The notes: generated by a model from the letters alone, not told the origin. A stretch of DNA of 64,000 nt from Vreelandella sedimenti (GCF_013416325.1 NZ_JACCGK010000011.1:124001-188000), one strand, 5' to 3'. Counted from the stretch's first letter, positions 34,676-43,281 are shown. Translations and numbers: made by a program.

Positions 34676-36853
34676 TTAAAGCAGATCTTCGATCCGAATC
34701 GGCAGATGCCGAATCCGCTTACCGGTCGCATGAAAAACCGCATTGGCGACCGCGGCTGAGGCACCGACCATGGCGACCTCGCCGACCCCCTTAACACCGG
34801 AGGCGTTAAGCTGTAAGTCAGGGATATCGAGCAGTTCGACGGTTATGTCACCGATATCAGCGTTCACCGGCACGACATAGTCAGCAAGATCGTTATTTTG
34901 GATAAATCCGTAACGCGGATCGACTTCAGCGGCTTCTTGCAACGCTGCCCCGATTCCCCACACCACGCCGCCCTGAACCTGGCTGGTCGCTGTGCGGCGG
35001 TTCATCACGCGTCCGCAGTCGGCGACAGAGACGACGCGCGGTACTCGTACGCGCATCGTTGTTGGGTCAACACGCACCTCAACGAAATGGGCGATCCAAC
35101 TAAACGCAACCAGTTCATCATAGATGGGCCCAGCCGTTGCCGGTGCGCCCTGCCGCATTCGGTCTAGGGCGGCCTGGGTCTGATCCAAGCCCAACTGCTC
35201 AATCTCCACCTCGAGCATGGGACGCTTTGTGGACATAAGCTTGCGATGCACGTCATCCCCTTCGCGTAGCTCTCCGACAAGTTCCGTCAACGCCGCCTTC
35301 ATCTTTTCTGCCACTGCACGAGTGGCAGGCACCGCACTTCCCGTTCCCCAAGAACCCGCGGTGAGGTGCTGGGCAGCGGCTCTCGTGTCGCCCATCTGGA
35401 TATCTAGCTTGTCCAAGTTGACTGGGAGCACCTCCATCAGCTCGGCGGCGATAGCGCTACGCATTCCCTGACCCATCTCATGCCCTGTAATGAACAGGCG
35501 TGTTACGCCATTTGCCTGAATACGCAACCGCGCGATGGCCGGGCACATGGATCCTTTATAAGCACCGGCGGCAACTCCCCAACCGATCAGCGTTCCATCC
35601 TCGGCCGTCATTGTGCGCGGCGCCGGGTTGCGTCGATTCCATCCAAAAAGTTCGGCGCCCCGCTCCAAGCAGCGGGCCAGTGTCCGGCTGGAATAAGGCT
35701 TTCCGGTTATCGGATCGCGGTCTGTGTCATTGACAAGACGCAGTACAACAGGGTCCATCTCAAGCAAATAAGCCAGTTCATCAATGGCACTTTCGAAGGC
35801 AAAGCTCGCCGGGTGCTCATGTGGAGCTCGCATATAGCCTGGAGGGGACGTATCAACGCGAATCAACCGTTCACGGCCAAGCCAGTTGGCAATGCCATAA
35901 AGATGGCTCACCATTTCATTGTGAGAGGTTCCATAAAAATGGTCGTAACGAGCATTTTGCTGATCACTTTCGTAGATCGTCGCCACTAGCCGTCCATCTC
36001 TTGAGGCGCCAAGCTGTATGCGGTGATTGCTGCGTGGGCGATAGGCGGCAGTATGGAAGAGTTGGGCGCGAGGCATTACCAACTTAACCGGTCTGCCGAG
36101 TAAAACAGCTGCCCGTGAGACCAACGCTGATTGAAGTTGGAGAACAGTTTTCTGACCGAAAGCTCCTCCTACATAGGGACTGATCGCATCGACAGTGGAG
36201 GGGGCGAACCCAAGAGCACCGGCGGTACCGAACTTAATCGCGCTGGTATTCTGGGTGCCTTCAAGGATGGTCAGCTTACCGGCCCCCCAATACGCCGTCG
36301 TGGAGATGAGCTCTAACGGGTTGTGATGATTCTGCGCCTGGGCGTAGACAGCATCGACCGTCACCTCTGCCGCCTGAAGCGCAGCGTGGGCATCGCCTAC
36401 CTCAGCCGTTATCTCGTAGGGTTCTGCTTCGGAGCCCAGCTCGTCCATTGTTGCGGTGAACGGTTCCACACGGTAGCTGACGCGTACCAAACGAGCCGCT
36501 TCACAGGCCGCCTCCAGCGTCTCGGCAACCACGAGCGCCACGGGTTGACCGCGAAAGCGGATCATGGTGTCCGTCATCGGCTGCAGACCGGGCTGATTGC
36601 CGCCTAACGTGGCAGGCGTCACTGCTATATCATCAGCGAAATCCTCATGGGTATAGACACGCACAACGCCCGGCTCTGCGATGGCTAACGCGGTGTCGAT
36701 CGCGGTAACGCGCCCTTTGGCAATGGTGGCCGGTACTGTTATGGCGTGTAGCAGCCCATCGAGCGCTATATCGGCAGCATACAGTGCGCGACCTAATACT
36801 TTTTCACGGGCATCGATACGTGGCCGGTCAGGGGTAGTCTGCAGTGTCATCAT
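34676..36853 (-). CDS. molybdenum hydroxylase large subunit (PaoC-like, MCD-binding)
   Basis: This 725-residue subunit holds the molybdopterin-cytosine-dinucleotide centre of a PaoABC-type periplasmic aldehyde oxidoreductase. The early RVYTHEDF domain, GGAFGQKTVLQLQS, MRAPHEHPASFAFESAIDELA (noted as a landmark), GHEMGQGMRSAI and GSWGTGSAVPA are the Mo-site loops. The catalytic Glu is retained in GVGEVAMVG near the C terminus. It overlaps paoB by four bases (ATGA), so the three subunits are coupled. It has no signal of its own; export would rely on the Tat signal of the small subunit. Substrates are probably aromatic or other aldehydes. Confidence 0.87.
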   Translation of the reverse strand: MMTLQTTPDRPRIDAREKVLGRALYAADIALDGLLHAITVPATIAKGRVTAIDTALAIAEPGVVRVYTHEDFADDIAVTPATLGGNQPGLQPMTDTMIRFRGQPVALVVAETLEAACEAARLVRVSYRVEPFTATMDELGSEAEPYEITAEVGDAHAALQAAEVTVDAVYAQAQNHHNPLELISTTAYWGAGKLTILEGTQNTSAIKFGTAGALGFAPSTVDAISPYVGGAFGQKTVLQLQSALVSRAAVLLGRPVKLVMPRAQLFHTAAYRPRSNHRIQLGASRDGRLVATIYESDQQNARYDHFYGTSHNEMVSHLYGIANWLGRERLIRVDTSPPGYMRAPHEHPASFAFESAIDELAYLLEMDPVVLRLVNDTDRDPITGKPYSSRTLARCLERGAELFGWNRRNPAPRTMTAEDGTLIGWGVAAGAYKGSMCPAIARLRIQANGVTRLFITGHEMGQGMRSAIAAELMEVLPVNLDKLDIQMGDTRAAAQHLTAGSWGTGSAVPATRAVAEKMKAALTELVGELREGDDVHRKLMSTKRPMLEVEIEQLGLDQTQAALDRMRQGAPATAGPIYDELVAFSWIAHFVEVRVDPTTMRVRVPRVVSVADCGRVMNRRTATSQVQGGVVWGIGAALQEAAEVDPRYGFIQNNDLADYVVPVNADIGDITVELLDIPDLQLNASGVKGVGEVAMVGASAAVANAVFHATGKRIRHLPIRIEDLL

Positions 36854-37848
36854 GCAATCCTCTTGGCTGCGATCATTAGAGCATCGGCGATTACTTCAGG
36901 CCCGAGCGTAAGCTTGAAAGCGTTGTGCTGCCCCGGCCGCGCATTTGCAAAGGCAGCTCGGCCGGCAGCGAGTGCACGAGTTCGGGTGAGAGGATGGCCG
37001 ACCAGCGCTGTCTCAGCTTCCGTTGCGCGCCAAGGTATGGACGCCACGCCACCCAAGGCGACGCGAGCTTGAAGGACGGTATTACCCTGCATCTCCAGAA
37101 CAACCGCTGCAGACACTAGTGCAAAGGCATAAGACTCACGATCGCGGATCTTGTGATAGGTCGAACGCCTGGCAGGCCACTTGGGAACGGTGATAGCGGT
37201 AACGATCTCATCCGACGTGAGGGAAAACTCAATATGAGGCGTATCACCCGGTAAGCGATAAAGCTCGGCGACGGGAATCGTTCGGCGCCCATTAAGACCT
37301 AAGACATCCACCGAAGCGCCGAGCGCAATAAGGGCGACCGGCCAATCGCCAGGGAAAACGGCCGTACAGGCACTGGAGGCCCCCAGCAAAGCCTGCCCGC
37401 GATCCAAGCCCCCAATGGCGGCACACCCAGAGCCCGGCTCGCGTTTGTTACACGGTGAAATACCACCTGCACCATTACGGAAGTAGATGCAGCGGGTGCG
37501 CTGGAGTAAATTGCCCCCTACCATTGCCATGTTACGAATCTGTTGCGAGGCGGCCTTCAAAAGTGACTCCGCCAGTACCGGGTATTCATCTCGAATCACG
37601 GGATGCACAGCGACATCCGCCATCCGGGCCATGGCACCAATGCGCAGTGTGTCGCCCTCCGTCTCAATAGCATCAAATCCGTCGATATCGCTGACATCGA
37701 TGATATGCGCTGGCGTTTCAATACCTAGCTTCATCAAATCGTAGAGTGTGGTGCCCCCGGCGATGAAACGTGCCCCTTCTCCGGCATTAGAGAAAGCGGC
37801 CAAGGCGGCTTCGGGCGTGTCTGTACACGTATAGGTAATCGACTGCAT
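36850..37848 (-). CDS. molybdenum hydroxylase FAD/4Fe-4S subunit (PaoB-like)
   Basis: This is a 332-residue FAD subunit. ARFIAGGTTLYDLMKLG is the FAD pyrophosphate loop, and IRNMAMVGGNLLQRTRC is the second FAD motif. The insert with Cys in RTRCIYFRNGA, then PCNKREPGSGCAAIGG, is the extra 4Fe-4S-binding loop that distinguishes PaoB from ordinary xanthine dehydrogenase FAD subunits. The C-terminal CO-dehydrogenase-like domain follows. The start overlaps the paoA stop by one base, and the end overlaps paoC. Confidence 0.87.
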   Translation of the reverse strand: MQSITYTCTDTPEAALAAFSNAGEGARFIAGGTTLYDLMKLGIETPAHIIDVSDIDGFDAIETEGDTLRIGAMARMADVAVHPVIRDEYPVLAESLLKAASQQIRNMAMVGGNLLQRTRCIYFRNGAGGISPCNKREPGSGCAAIGGLDRGQALLGASSACTAVFPGDWPVALIALGASVDVLGLNGRRTIPVAELYRLPGDTPHIEFSLTSDEIVTAITVPKWPARRSTYHKIRDRESYAFALVSAAVVLEMQGNTVLQARVALGGVASIPWRATEAETALVGHPLTRTRALAAGRAAFANARPGQHNAFKLTLGPEVIADALMIAAKRIA

Positions 37849-38537
37849 CAGCTCTCTCCCATCTCTCTAGCGGCATCCTCAATCGCTCTCACAATGCCGA
37901 CATAAGCGCCACAGCGGCAGATATTACCGCTCATATACTCACGGATTAGCTCAGGACTCATCGCATTACCTTCATTGACACACGCAATACCCGCCATGAT
38001 CTGCCCCGGCGTGCAATATCCACACTGCAAGGCATCGTGATCAATAAAGGCCTGCTGCATCGGGTGCAGGATCTCCCCATCAGATAGGCCTTCAACCGTC
38101 GTTACCTCATGCCCATCAACCTTAGCGGCGAGTGTTAGGCAGGACACCACACGGCGACCGTCGACGTGAACGGTGCAAGCACCGCACTGGCCGTGATCAC
38201 ATCCCTTCTTCGCGCCCACCAGTTCCAACCGTTCACGCAACATGTCGAGAAGAGAGGCGCGGGTGTCGATATTGATATTGACCGGCACGCCATTCACTCT
38301 TGTTGCAATCCTGGTAGTGGTGCCTGGCTCCCATCGAGTAGGAGACGTCCCAAGTGTTGTGTTCTGCTGCGCCCAACTGGGCATGGGAAGAAACGCGCTA
38401 GCCGTTAAGAAAGTCCCAAGCCCTAGGGTTTCGCGGCGAGTCATAGGCAGGAAGGTTGCGCGTTGATCATCGTTCATAACCTCACTCGCCTGTATATCAT
38501 CGGGCTGAGCTGGTTCTTGCTGGAATTCGTTACTCAT
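37848..38537 (-). CDS. molybdenum hydroxylase 2Fe-2S subunit with Tat signal (PaoA-like)
   Basis: This is a 229-residue small subunit carrying two 2Fe-2S clusters: GCDHGQCGACTV with the downstream SCL for the plant-type cluster, and QCGYCTPGQ plus NICRCGAY for the second. The N terminus has a twin-arginine signal (MTRRETLGLGTFLTASAFLP, ending SWAQ near residue 55) that would carry the folded three-subunit enzyme to the periplasm. The ATG at 38537 is preferred over the TTG at 38561. It is the first gene of the operon; its promoter region contains the 44-bp motif shared with the repeats at 41.9 and 59.8 kb. Confidence 0.87.
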   Translation of the reverse strand: MSNEFQQEPAQPDDIQASEVMNDDQRATFLPMTRRETLGLGTFLTASAFLPMPSWAQQNTTLGTSPTRWEPGTTTRIATRVNGVPVNINIDTRASLLDMLRERLELVGAKKGCDHGQCGACTVHVDGRRVVSCLTLAAKVDGHEVTTVEGLSDGEILHPMQQAFIDHDALQCGYCTPGQIMAGIACVNEGNAMSPELIREYMSGNICRCGAYVGIVRAIEDAAREMGES

Positions 38538-38712
38538 TGGGAACCCCGCTTTAGTGGTCAAGAGATAAACCCGTACTCACACTTCAAAAACTTGAATCGA
38601 CAGCGCTCTTATAAAGAAACAATGAGCCTTAAGCATTGATCTGCTAAAAATCACCAAGCTTAACTATTGATTCTCTGCGTCGAATAAAAAGATGTTAGGC
38701 CAGAGTTGTGCC

Positions 38713-38756
38713 CACGATATGCCGAAGTTTTCGACACTTTGTCGCAAAATGTGCCA
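38713..38756. promoter_or_regulatory. shared 43-44-bp motif, copy upstream of paoA
   Basis: The segment begins ACGATATGCC, and its core is TTTGTCGCAAAATGTGCCA (38738-38756). Closely related copies lie at 41865-41907 and 59847-59889. The core has half-sites TGTCGC and TGTG(A/C)C ten bases apart, the pattern of OmpR-family binding sites, so the response regulator at 40475-41194 is the natural candidate. It lies 176 bp before the paoA start. Confidence 0.55.
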
Positions 38757-38902
38757 ATCAAACTAAAGCGCAACAAAAGATGGGATTGACGCGGTTTAAA
38801 GCAGGTCTGTAGGGAAAACTAGAGTCAACAAGATGAGAAAGGCAATGGTGAATAACGAGCCAACATTGGCACTTTATATCTCAGCGCCAAAATAAGGACT
38901 AG

Positions 38903-38947
38903 GACGACTCAGTCTTGGCCGTTAACAATTTGGCCAAGACTGTCGTC
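38903..38947 (-). terminator. strong hairpin after the sensor kinase gene
   Basis: AGTCTTGGCC pairs with GGCCAAGACT, extended by GACGAC/GTCGTC past a 2-nt bulge. On the minus strand CCTTATTTTGG follows. It closes the two-component operon. Confidence 0.65.
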
Positions 38948-38969
38948 ACATAAAAAGCGTGGGACGAAG

Positions 38970-40478
38970 CTATTTTGGTAAGTGAGTGCTTTGTGCGGAG
39001 CTTAATGTTTTCTTGAGCCTCCAGGGGCGCTCTTTTTTCACCGGCGTTGCGTTTGTACTGCCTTCTCTTGGGAGTGAGATGATGGCTTGCATACCGGTTT
39101 CGGTGTTGCACAGTGAGATATCTCCCCCATGCTGCCGAGCGACCGCGCGCACAATTGAGAGGCCGAGGCCGCTGCCGCCTGTCTCCCTGCTTCGAGACGT
39201 TTCAAGTCGCACAAAGGGTGCGAACACCTTTTCTACCATGTCGTCAGGTATTCCAGGGCCACGGTCTTCAACGACAATATCAACAGTGGCCGCTGTGTAT
39301 TGAAGCGAAACCTTTGCCTCTCCCCCATAACGCACCGCGTTCTCAATCAAGTTTCTGATTGCGCGACGGAGGCTATCAGGCCGACAAAGGTATTTCATCT
39401 TCATCCCCTCGACATGAGTAACCGGATAACCCAGATCAGATTGATCATCACAAATACTTCCCACCAGGGCTTCGAGATCTATATTACGCGTTTCCTCTCT
39501 TACAGCTTCTCCATGGGCGAATGAAATTGCGCCTTCAGTCATCGACTGAAGCTCATCAATCGTGGCTATCATCTTGCGCTGGATCTCTGCATCGGTAACA
39601 AATTCTGCTCTTAGTCGAAGTGAGGTTAGCGGCGTACGTAAATCATGACTAATGGCCGCCAACATCTTTGTGCGATCCTCCACAAAACGATGTAGTCGAC
39701 TCTGCATTTTATTAAAGGATTGAGCAGTCCGCTTGATCTCTTCAGGTCCGTCTTCCAATAACGGTGGCAAATTTTGTCCTCGACCTAAGGCTTCAGCGGC
39801 GGTTGCCAGATTTCTCAGTGGTCGAGCAATGCGGCTGGCGATAAAAATACTGATCAAAGCAAGCATGAGGGCTGTGAGCCCAAGCGACATCAATGATCTG
39901 GACGTCCATAAGCTGCCTTTATCGTGCTGATAATAGGCCGCGTTCAACCATCGCCCGTCATCAAGTTGCACCGTGAAACCATACCCTTGACTGCCTGAAA
40001 ACTGGAGCACTTTTGCTGGCTGTGGCATCAGCCATAAATAGGGCTTTGGCGTCATCCATGAATCAGATGCATTAGCAGTGAGCACTTTATTAGCGCTCGG
40101 CAATTGCGGGGAAGCAGAGCCGGCCCACCCTAATGTTCCGCTCGGATCGACAGAGCTATCCAATGGCAGCGAAAGCCGAGCGAGCGCTTGCAACCTCCAG
40201 TCATTTGGATCCATAGGCTCGATGTCGGTTAACCAGTACCTCAAGTAGCTACCTTCACTTGCGTGGAGAGCCTGCTCCCGCAATTCCGGCGATAGCGACT
40301 CCATCAAGCGGGTCACTGATGATGCCCGGCTGATAAACTCTGCTTTCGCTCCCGCATCGAATTTCTTGGTGTACTCATCCAAGGATATGAGGAAGGTGAG
40401 TGCCTGAGAGACGATTAGGGCCACGAGCGTCAGACCAATGATTTGTGTTGCGAGCCCCCTTCGCCAAAGACGAGTCAT
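38970..40478 (-). CDS. sensor histidine kinase of an OmpR-type two-component system
   Basis: This is a 502-residue membrane kinase. Transmembrane segments at about 14-32 and 197-215 flank a periplasmic domain of about 160 residues with many aromatic residues. HAMP runs to about 268, the H-box is AAISHDLRTPLTSL (His278), the N-box is RNLIENAVRYGG, and the G-boxes are DRGPGIP and GSGLGLSI. The ATG at 40478 overlaps the regulator's stop (ATGA). The basic C-terminal tail is unusual. It sits between the pao operon and xdhC, suggesting it senses an aldehyde, a metal or another envelope signal; the ligand is unknown. Confidence 0.87.
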   Translation of the reverse strand: MTRLWRRGLATQIIGLTLVALIVSQALTFLISLDEYTKKFDAGAKAEFISRASSVTRLMESLSPELREQALHASEGSYLRYWLTDIEPMDPNDWRLQALARLSLPLDSSVDPSGTLGWAGSASPQLPSANKVLTANASDSWMTPKPYLWLMPQPAKVLQFSGSQGYGFTVQLDDGRWLNAAYYQHDKGSLWTSRSLMSLGLTALMLALISIFIASRIARPLRNLATAAEALGRGQNLPPLLEDGPEEIKRTAQSFNKMQSRLHRFVEDRTKMLAAISHDLRTPLTSLRLRAEFVTDAEIQRKMIATIDELQSMTEGAISFAHGEAVREETRNIDLEALVGSICDDQSDLGYPVTHVEGMKMKYLCRPDSLRRAIRNLIENAVRYGGEAKVSLQYTAATVDIVVEDRGPGIPDDMVEKVFAPFVRLETSRSRETGGSGLGLSIVRAVARQHGGDISLCNTETGMQAIISLPREGSTNATPVKKERPWRLKKTLSSAQSTHLPK

Positions 40479-41194
40479 TCGGGCGCGACCTCGGCGCACA
40501 GACTGTAGCCACCACCCCAATGCGTTTTAATAATCGTCGGATGTTTAGGGTTTTCCTCAATTTTCTTACGGAGGCGGCTAACTTGGTTGTCAATGCTACG
40601 GTCAAATATCTCGGCTGTCCTTCCTGCCGTCAGATCAAGGAGTTGCTCCCGGCTAAGTATCAAACCTGGCCGCTCGATGAAAACCTTGAGCAAGCGAAAC
40701 TCCGCGGTGCTTAGCGGAATACCGACACCATCGTCGCCGACGATTTCCTGGCGCCCCAAATCGAGCTTCCAGTGATCAATGCGGACGACCCTGCGATCTA
40801 GAGTGGCACGCGCTGGAGCCGCGCTGGTGGCACGGCGAAGCACCGCTCTAATCCGCGCAAGAAGCTCACGCGGATTAAATGGCTTCACCAGATAATCATC
40901 CGCACCGAGTTCCAGACCAATAATGCGATCGGCATCTTCGGCCATCGCCGTCAGGAATATGATAGGAGTATTGCTGGAAGTTCGAATTTCCTTGCACAGC
41001 GAGATGCCGTCCTCGCCGGGCATCATGACATCCAGGATAATCAAGTCGACAGTGTGGCGCTCAAGGAGATGCCGCAAGGCCACACCACTTTCCGCTACGC
41101 TGACCTTATACCCCTGCTGCTCGAGATACTCCCGAACCAAGTCACGGATATCGTTATGATCGTCAACCACTACCACATGGGTGGCGTTCTGCAT
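40475..41194 (-). CDS. OmpR-family response regulator
   Basis: This is a 239-residue regulator. The receiver has acidic DDHND near residue 11, Asp55 in LIILDVMMPG and Lys in DDYLVKPFNP; the winged-helix output domain ends THWGGGYSLCAEV. It is the first gene of the pair with the kinase. Upstream (41195-41495) are about 300 bp without a gene, holding two hairpins, one at 41425-41463. The shared motif at 38713, 41865 and 59847 is a candidate binding site. Confidence 0.9.
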   Translation of the reverse strand: MQNATHVVVVDDHNDIRDLVREYLEQQGYKVSVAESGVALRHLLERHTVDLIILDVMMPGEDGISLCKEIRTSSNTPIIFLTAMAEDADRIIGLELGADDYLVKPFNPRELLARIRAVLRRATSAAPARATLDRRVVRIDHWKLDLGRQEIVGDDGVGIPLSTAEFRLLKVFIERPGLILSREQLLDLTAGRTAEIFDRSIDNQVSRLRKKIEENPKHPTIIKTHWGGGYSLCAEVAPE

Positions 41195-41424
41195 TGCCCT
41201 ACCCTCTTATGGACTTTTTAAAGAGTAGCAAAGAGTTCTCCCTAGAAATGCGCTAAGTGTGAGGCGTGTTGCCCGAAAGCCACCGCCTCTTGAGGATTAA
41301 GCCTCAGAAGCGGCGAACACGCTAGCATTGCTTATAATTGCAAAAAATCCCTTTTTCTGCTCCCATCATAAGCGGCATACCAGCGAAGTAAAACGCTTAT
41401 GTGCAAGATAGGTTCATTGACGCC

Positions 41425-41463
41425 GGGCGAGCCTAAAACGATCTAAAGATCCTAGGCCCGCCC
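41425..41463 (-). terminator. hairpin between the small secreted-protein gene and the response regulator
   Basis: GGGCG and GCCTA on one side pair with TAGGC and CGCCC on the other, with a single a/c mismatch, closing a loop that itself contains GATC...GATC. It lies 33 bp downstream of the 58-aa gene and 230 bp before the regulator, with no T-run. It could terminate or attenuate. The rest of 41195-41424 shows nothing I recognise. Confidence 0.4.
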
Positions 41464-41495
41464 AACGATTAGGTATCACAAGCTGTCAGAACCTT

Positions 41496-41672
41496 TTAAG
41501 GATTTCTTTCGGTCAGATCAGCCGGTGAAAGTCCCCGGGTCTCATGGTCTTGATGCATCGTTATCGCGTCGACATAAGTCACCCTGTTATCTTTAGCCGA
41601 TCCCCGCTCAGCAAGTGCTGCGCTAGAAACAAGCATTAATGTAATCACTAACGTTGCATTTAAAATTTTCAT
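41496..41672 (-). CDS. small secreted protein, copy A
   Basis: This 58-residue protein has a clear signal peptide (MKILNATLVITLMLVSSAAL, cleavage after LA-E near residue 21-22), leaving about 36 mature residues with the sequence YVDAITMHQDHETRG and ending DLTERNP. GAGGAG lies six bases before the ATG. The second copy at 59477-59653 keeps the same length, signal and frame despite many base changes, strongly supporting it as a real gene. It lies upstream of, and in line with, the two-component genes. A periplasmic signal or metal-binding partner for the kinase is possible but unproven. I do not recognise the family. Confidence 0.7.
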   Translation of the reverse strand: MKILNATLVITLMLVSSAALAERGSAKDNRVTYVDAITMHQDHETRGLSPADLTERNP

Positions 41673-41864
41673 GATTCACTCCTCGTGCCTAAACTGTAGT
41701 TTAAGCATCAATAAATTTTGAGCTACCCCAAACATTTAAAGTGACCTTCGAGAATTAAAAGCGCCACTCCTGTTGGCATTAATAACCACCTTATATCCGA
41801 ACAGAACCGTTTAAGGGTTTCAGTTCTGCAGCGAATAGGGAAATATTAAGGGATAGATATACCT

Positions 41865-41907
41865 ACGTTATGCCAAGTTTTTAGACATTTTGTCGCCAAA
41901 TGTGACA
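41865..41907. promoter_or_regulatory. shared 43-bp motif, copy in module A
   Basis: It begins ACGTTATGCC, with the core TTTTGTCGCCAAATGTGACA at its right end. It lies between the divergent 58-aa and 43-aa genes. It matches 59847-59889 closely and 38713-38756 (before paoA) recognisably, although the surrounding sequence at paoA is otherwise unrelated. Confidence 0.55.
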
Positions 41908-42065
41908 GCGAAGCTAAACGCAGTTAAATGAGATAGATTTGCCTTTAAATATCCGAGGAAATGTGCTGTTTTAGCGCGGAGACAAACTGATACAAGTACG
42001 ACACACTATTAAAGCTCAGCCATAGTAAAGTGCTCTCATTGCGTATTAAGAAGGGAGTGTCGACT

Positions 42066-42197
42066 ATGAAAATTCCAGATTTTGACGATAGCGTAGCAGC
42101 ACAATTTCAGGGGTCTGTCTTCGAAACACTCAACGTGGCGCTGTTTGTTATCACGCCACAACGGTCACACCACCTAATATGGCTAGATCATGCTTAG
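42066..42197 (+). CDS. 43-aa microprotein overlapping the xdhC start, copy A
   Basis: It reads MKIPDFDDSVAAQFQGSVFE and then a hydrophobic stretch, TLNVALFVITP, ending LIWLDHA. AAGAAGGGAG lies eight bases before the ATG. Its stop overlaps the start codon region of xdhC by 8 bp (ATGCTTAG), the arrangement of a leader peptide that couples translation. The copy at 60048-60179 keeps the frame, with several silent changes. The protein is unrecognised; a leader-peptide role is as likely as a stable product. Confidence 0.6.
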   Translation: MKIPDFDDSVAAQFQGSVFETLNVALFVITPQRSHHLIWLDHA

Positions 42198-43176
42198 GGT
42201 TAGCGAAGGTGAACATTCATCGTCGAGGTTCACCACGTATCTTGAGCATGCCCAGGATGTCCTTGGGCAATGGATCGATTGGTCTCAAAAAAGCAAGGTG
42301 GCGCTTGTTATCGTAACGTCGACAGTAGGCGGCGCGGTGCGCATGCCGGGCGCCTTAATGGCTGTGTCTGAAACAGGCGAAAGTTGCGGCTATATTTCAG
42401 GCGGCTGTATCGATGCAGACGTCGTCAATCATGCGCGAGAAGCGCTTCGTTCTGGCCAAGCAGCATGGCTGAGATACGGCAATGGCTCGCCTTTTATGGA
42501 TTTACCTCTCCCCTGTGGAGGCGCCATTGAGATTTGCGTCCTTCCAAATGCAAAGGACGATATCCTACGTGCGTGCCATTATCGGCTCGCCTCGCGCCTG
42601 ACAGTGACACTCAACCTCTCGGAAACTGGTGATCTCAGGTTGGGACAATCGACAGTCGCTAGCGAATTGTCTTTTCCATACACACCCAAGCTCCGTCTGC
42701 GCATCGCCGGACGTGGTGCCGACAGTTTAGCGCTTGCCCGACTGGCAATGGCCAGTGGTATTCAAACCGAGCTGCAACTCCGTGATGGAATCGACATCCA
42801 AGATGCCCAGCAACTGGGAATCGACCAAGTTACCAAGTTGACGGTTCCAACATCGCTTCCGGAACTGAATGACGATCCATGGACAGCCTTTCTCCTCGCC
42901 TTCCATGATGTCGATTGGGAGCAGCAGCTCCTGGCCCAGGCCCTAAACGGCCCAGCCTTTTATATCGGCGCGGTTGGTAGCAAAAAAACTCATGCCCGCC
43001 GTTGCGAAGGACTCCGCAAGGTCGGTTTTACCGAGAGACAGATCAATAGAGTACGCGGCCCCGTTGGGTTAATTCCATCCATGCGTGACGCATCTATGCT
43101 CGCAGTCTCCGTGCTAGCCGAGATCGTTGAAGCCTATCAGAGCAAGGTGCAATTTCATCCAGCCCACTTTTATTGA
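42190..43176 (+). CDS. XdhC/CoxI-family molybdoenzyme maturation protein (PaoD-like)
   Basis: This is a 328-residue protein. The N-terminal XdhC domain carries GGAVRMPGALMAVSETGE and GYISGGCIDADVV; the C-terminal Rossmann-like domain carries FYIGAVGSKKTHARR and GLIPSMRDASMLAVSVLAEIVEA. XdhC-type proteins bind the molybdenum cofactor, aid its sulfuration and insert it into hydroxylases; PaoD does this for PaoABC. It is the only such gene in the window, set among three molybdenum hydroxylases. The ATG at 42190 lies inside the end of the 43-aa gene, so expression is probably coupled. A strong hairpin follows the stop region. Confidence 0.85.
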   Translation: MLRVSEGEHSSSRFTTYLEHAQDVLGQWIDWSQKSKVALVIVTSTVGGAVRMPGALMAVSETGESCGYISGGCIDADVVNHAREALRSGQAAWLRYGNGSPFMDLPLPCGGAIEICVLPNAKDDILRACHYRLASRLTVTLNLSETGDLRLGQSTVASELSFPYTPKLRLRIAGRGADSLALARLAMASGIQTELQLRDGIDIQDAQQLGIDQVTKLTVPTSLPELNDDPWTAFLLAFHDVDWEQQLLAQALNGPAFYIGAVGSKKTHARRCEGLRKVGFTERQINRVRGPVGLIPSMRDASMLAVSVLAEIVEAYQSKVQFHPAHFY

Positions 43177-43254
43177 ACCGCAATAAAGCGTTGATGGAGT
43201 TCTTAAAGAGTCACCAAGAGTGCCTACACCTTCTTGAGCTCAATGCTTTGAAAG

Positions 43255-43281
43255 CCATCGGGGCCTATAAGGCCCCGATGG
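43255..43281. terminator. perfect 11-bp hairpin between convergent xdhC and a reductase gene
   Basis: CCATCGGGGCC (43255-43265), loop TATAA, GGCCCCGATGG (43271-43281). It is very stable but lacks a clear T-run on either strand. Confidence 0.55.

Larger units (their letters stand above)
41474..42209. repeat. duplicated small-gene module, copy A
   Basis: About 736 bp, closely matching 59455-60193 in the same orientation. Each copy holds a 58-codon gene for a secreted protein (minus strand), about 393 bp of control region, a 43-codon gene (plus strand) and, at the right edge, the first codons of xdhC. The stretch 41979-42058 is identical to 59961-60040 over 80 bases, while flanking parts differ at many sites. 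A 20-bp sequence, CAGAACCnTTTAAGGrTTTC, occurs twice within each copy (here 41487-41506 and 41802-41821). No terminal inverted repeats or transposase are seen. Confidence 0.85.

Noticed and set aside
40475-40520. 46-bp overlap between the kinase and regulator genes
   Set aside because: It depends on an upstream kinase start; the ATG at 40478 gives the usual 4-bp ATGA overlap.
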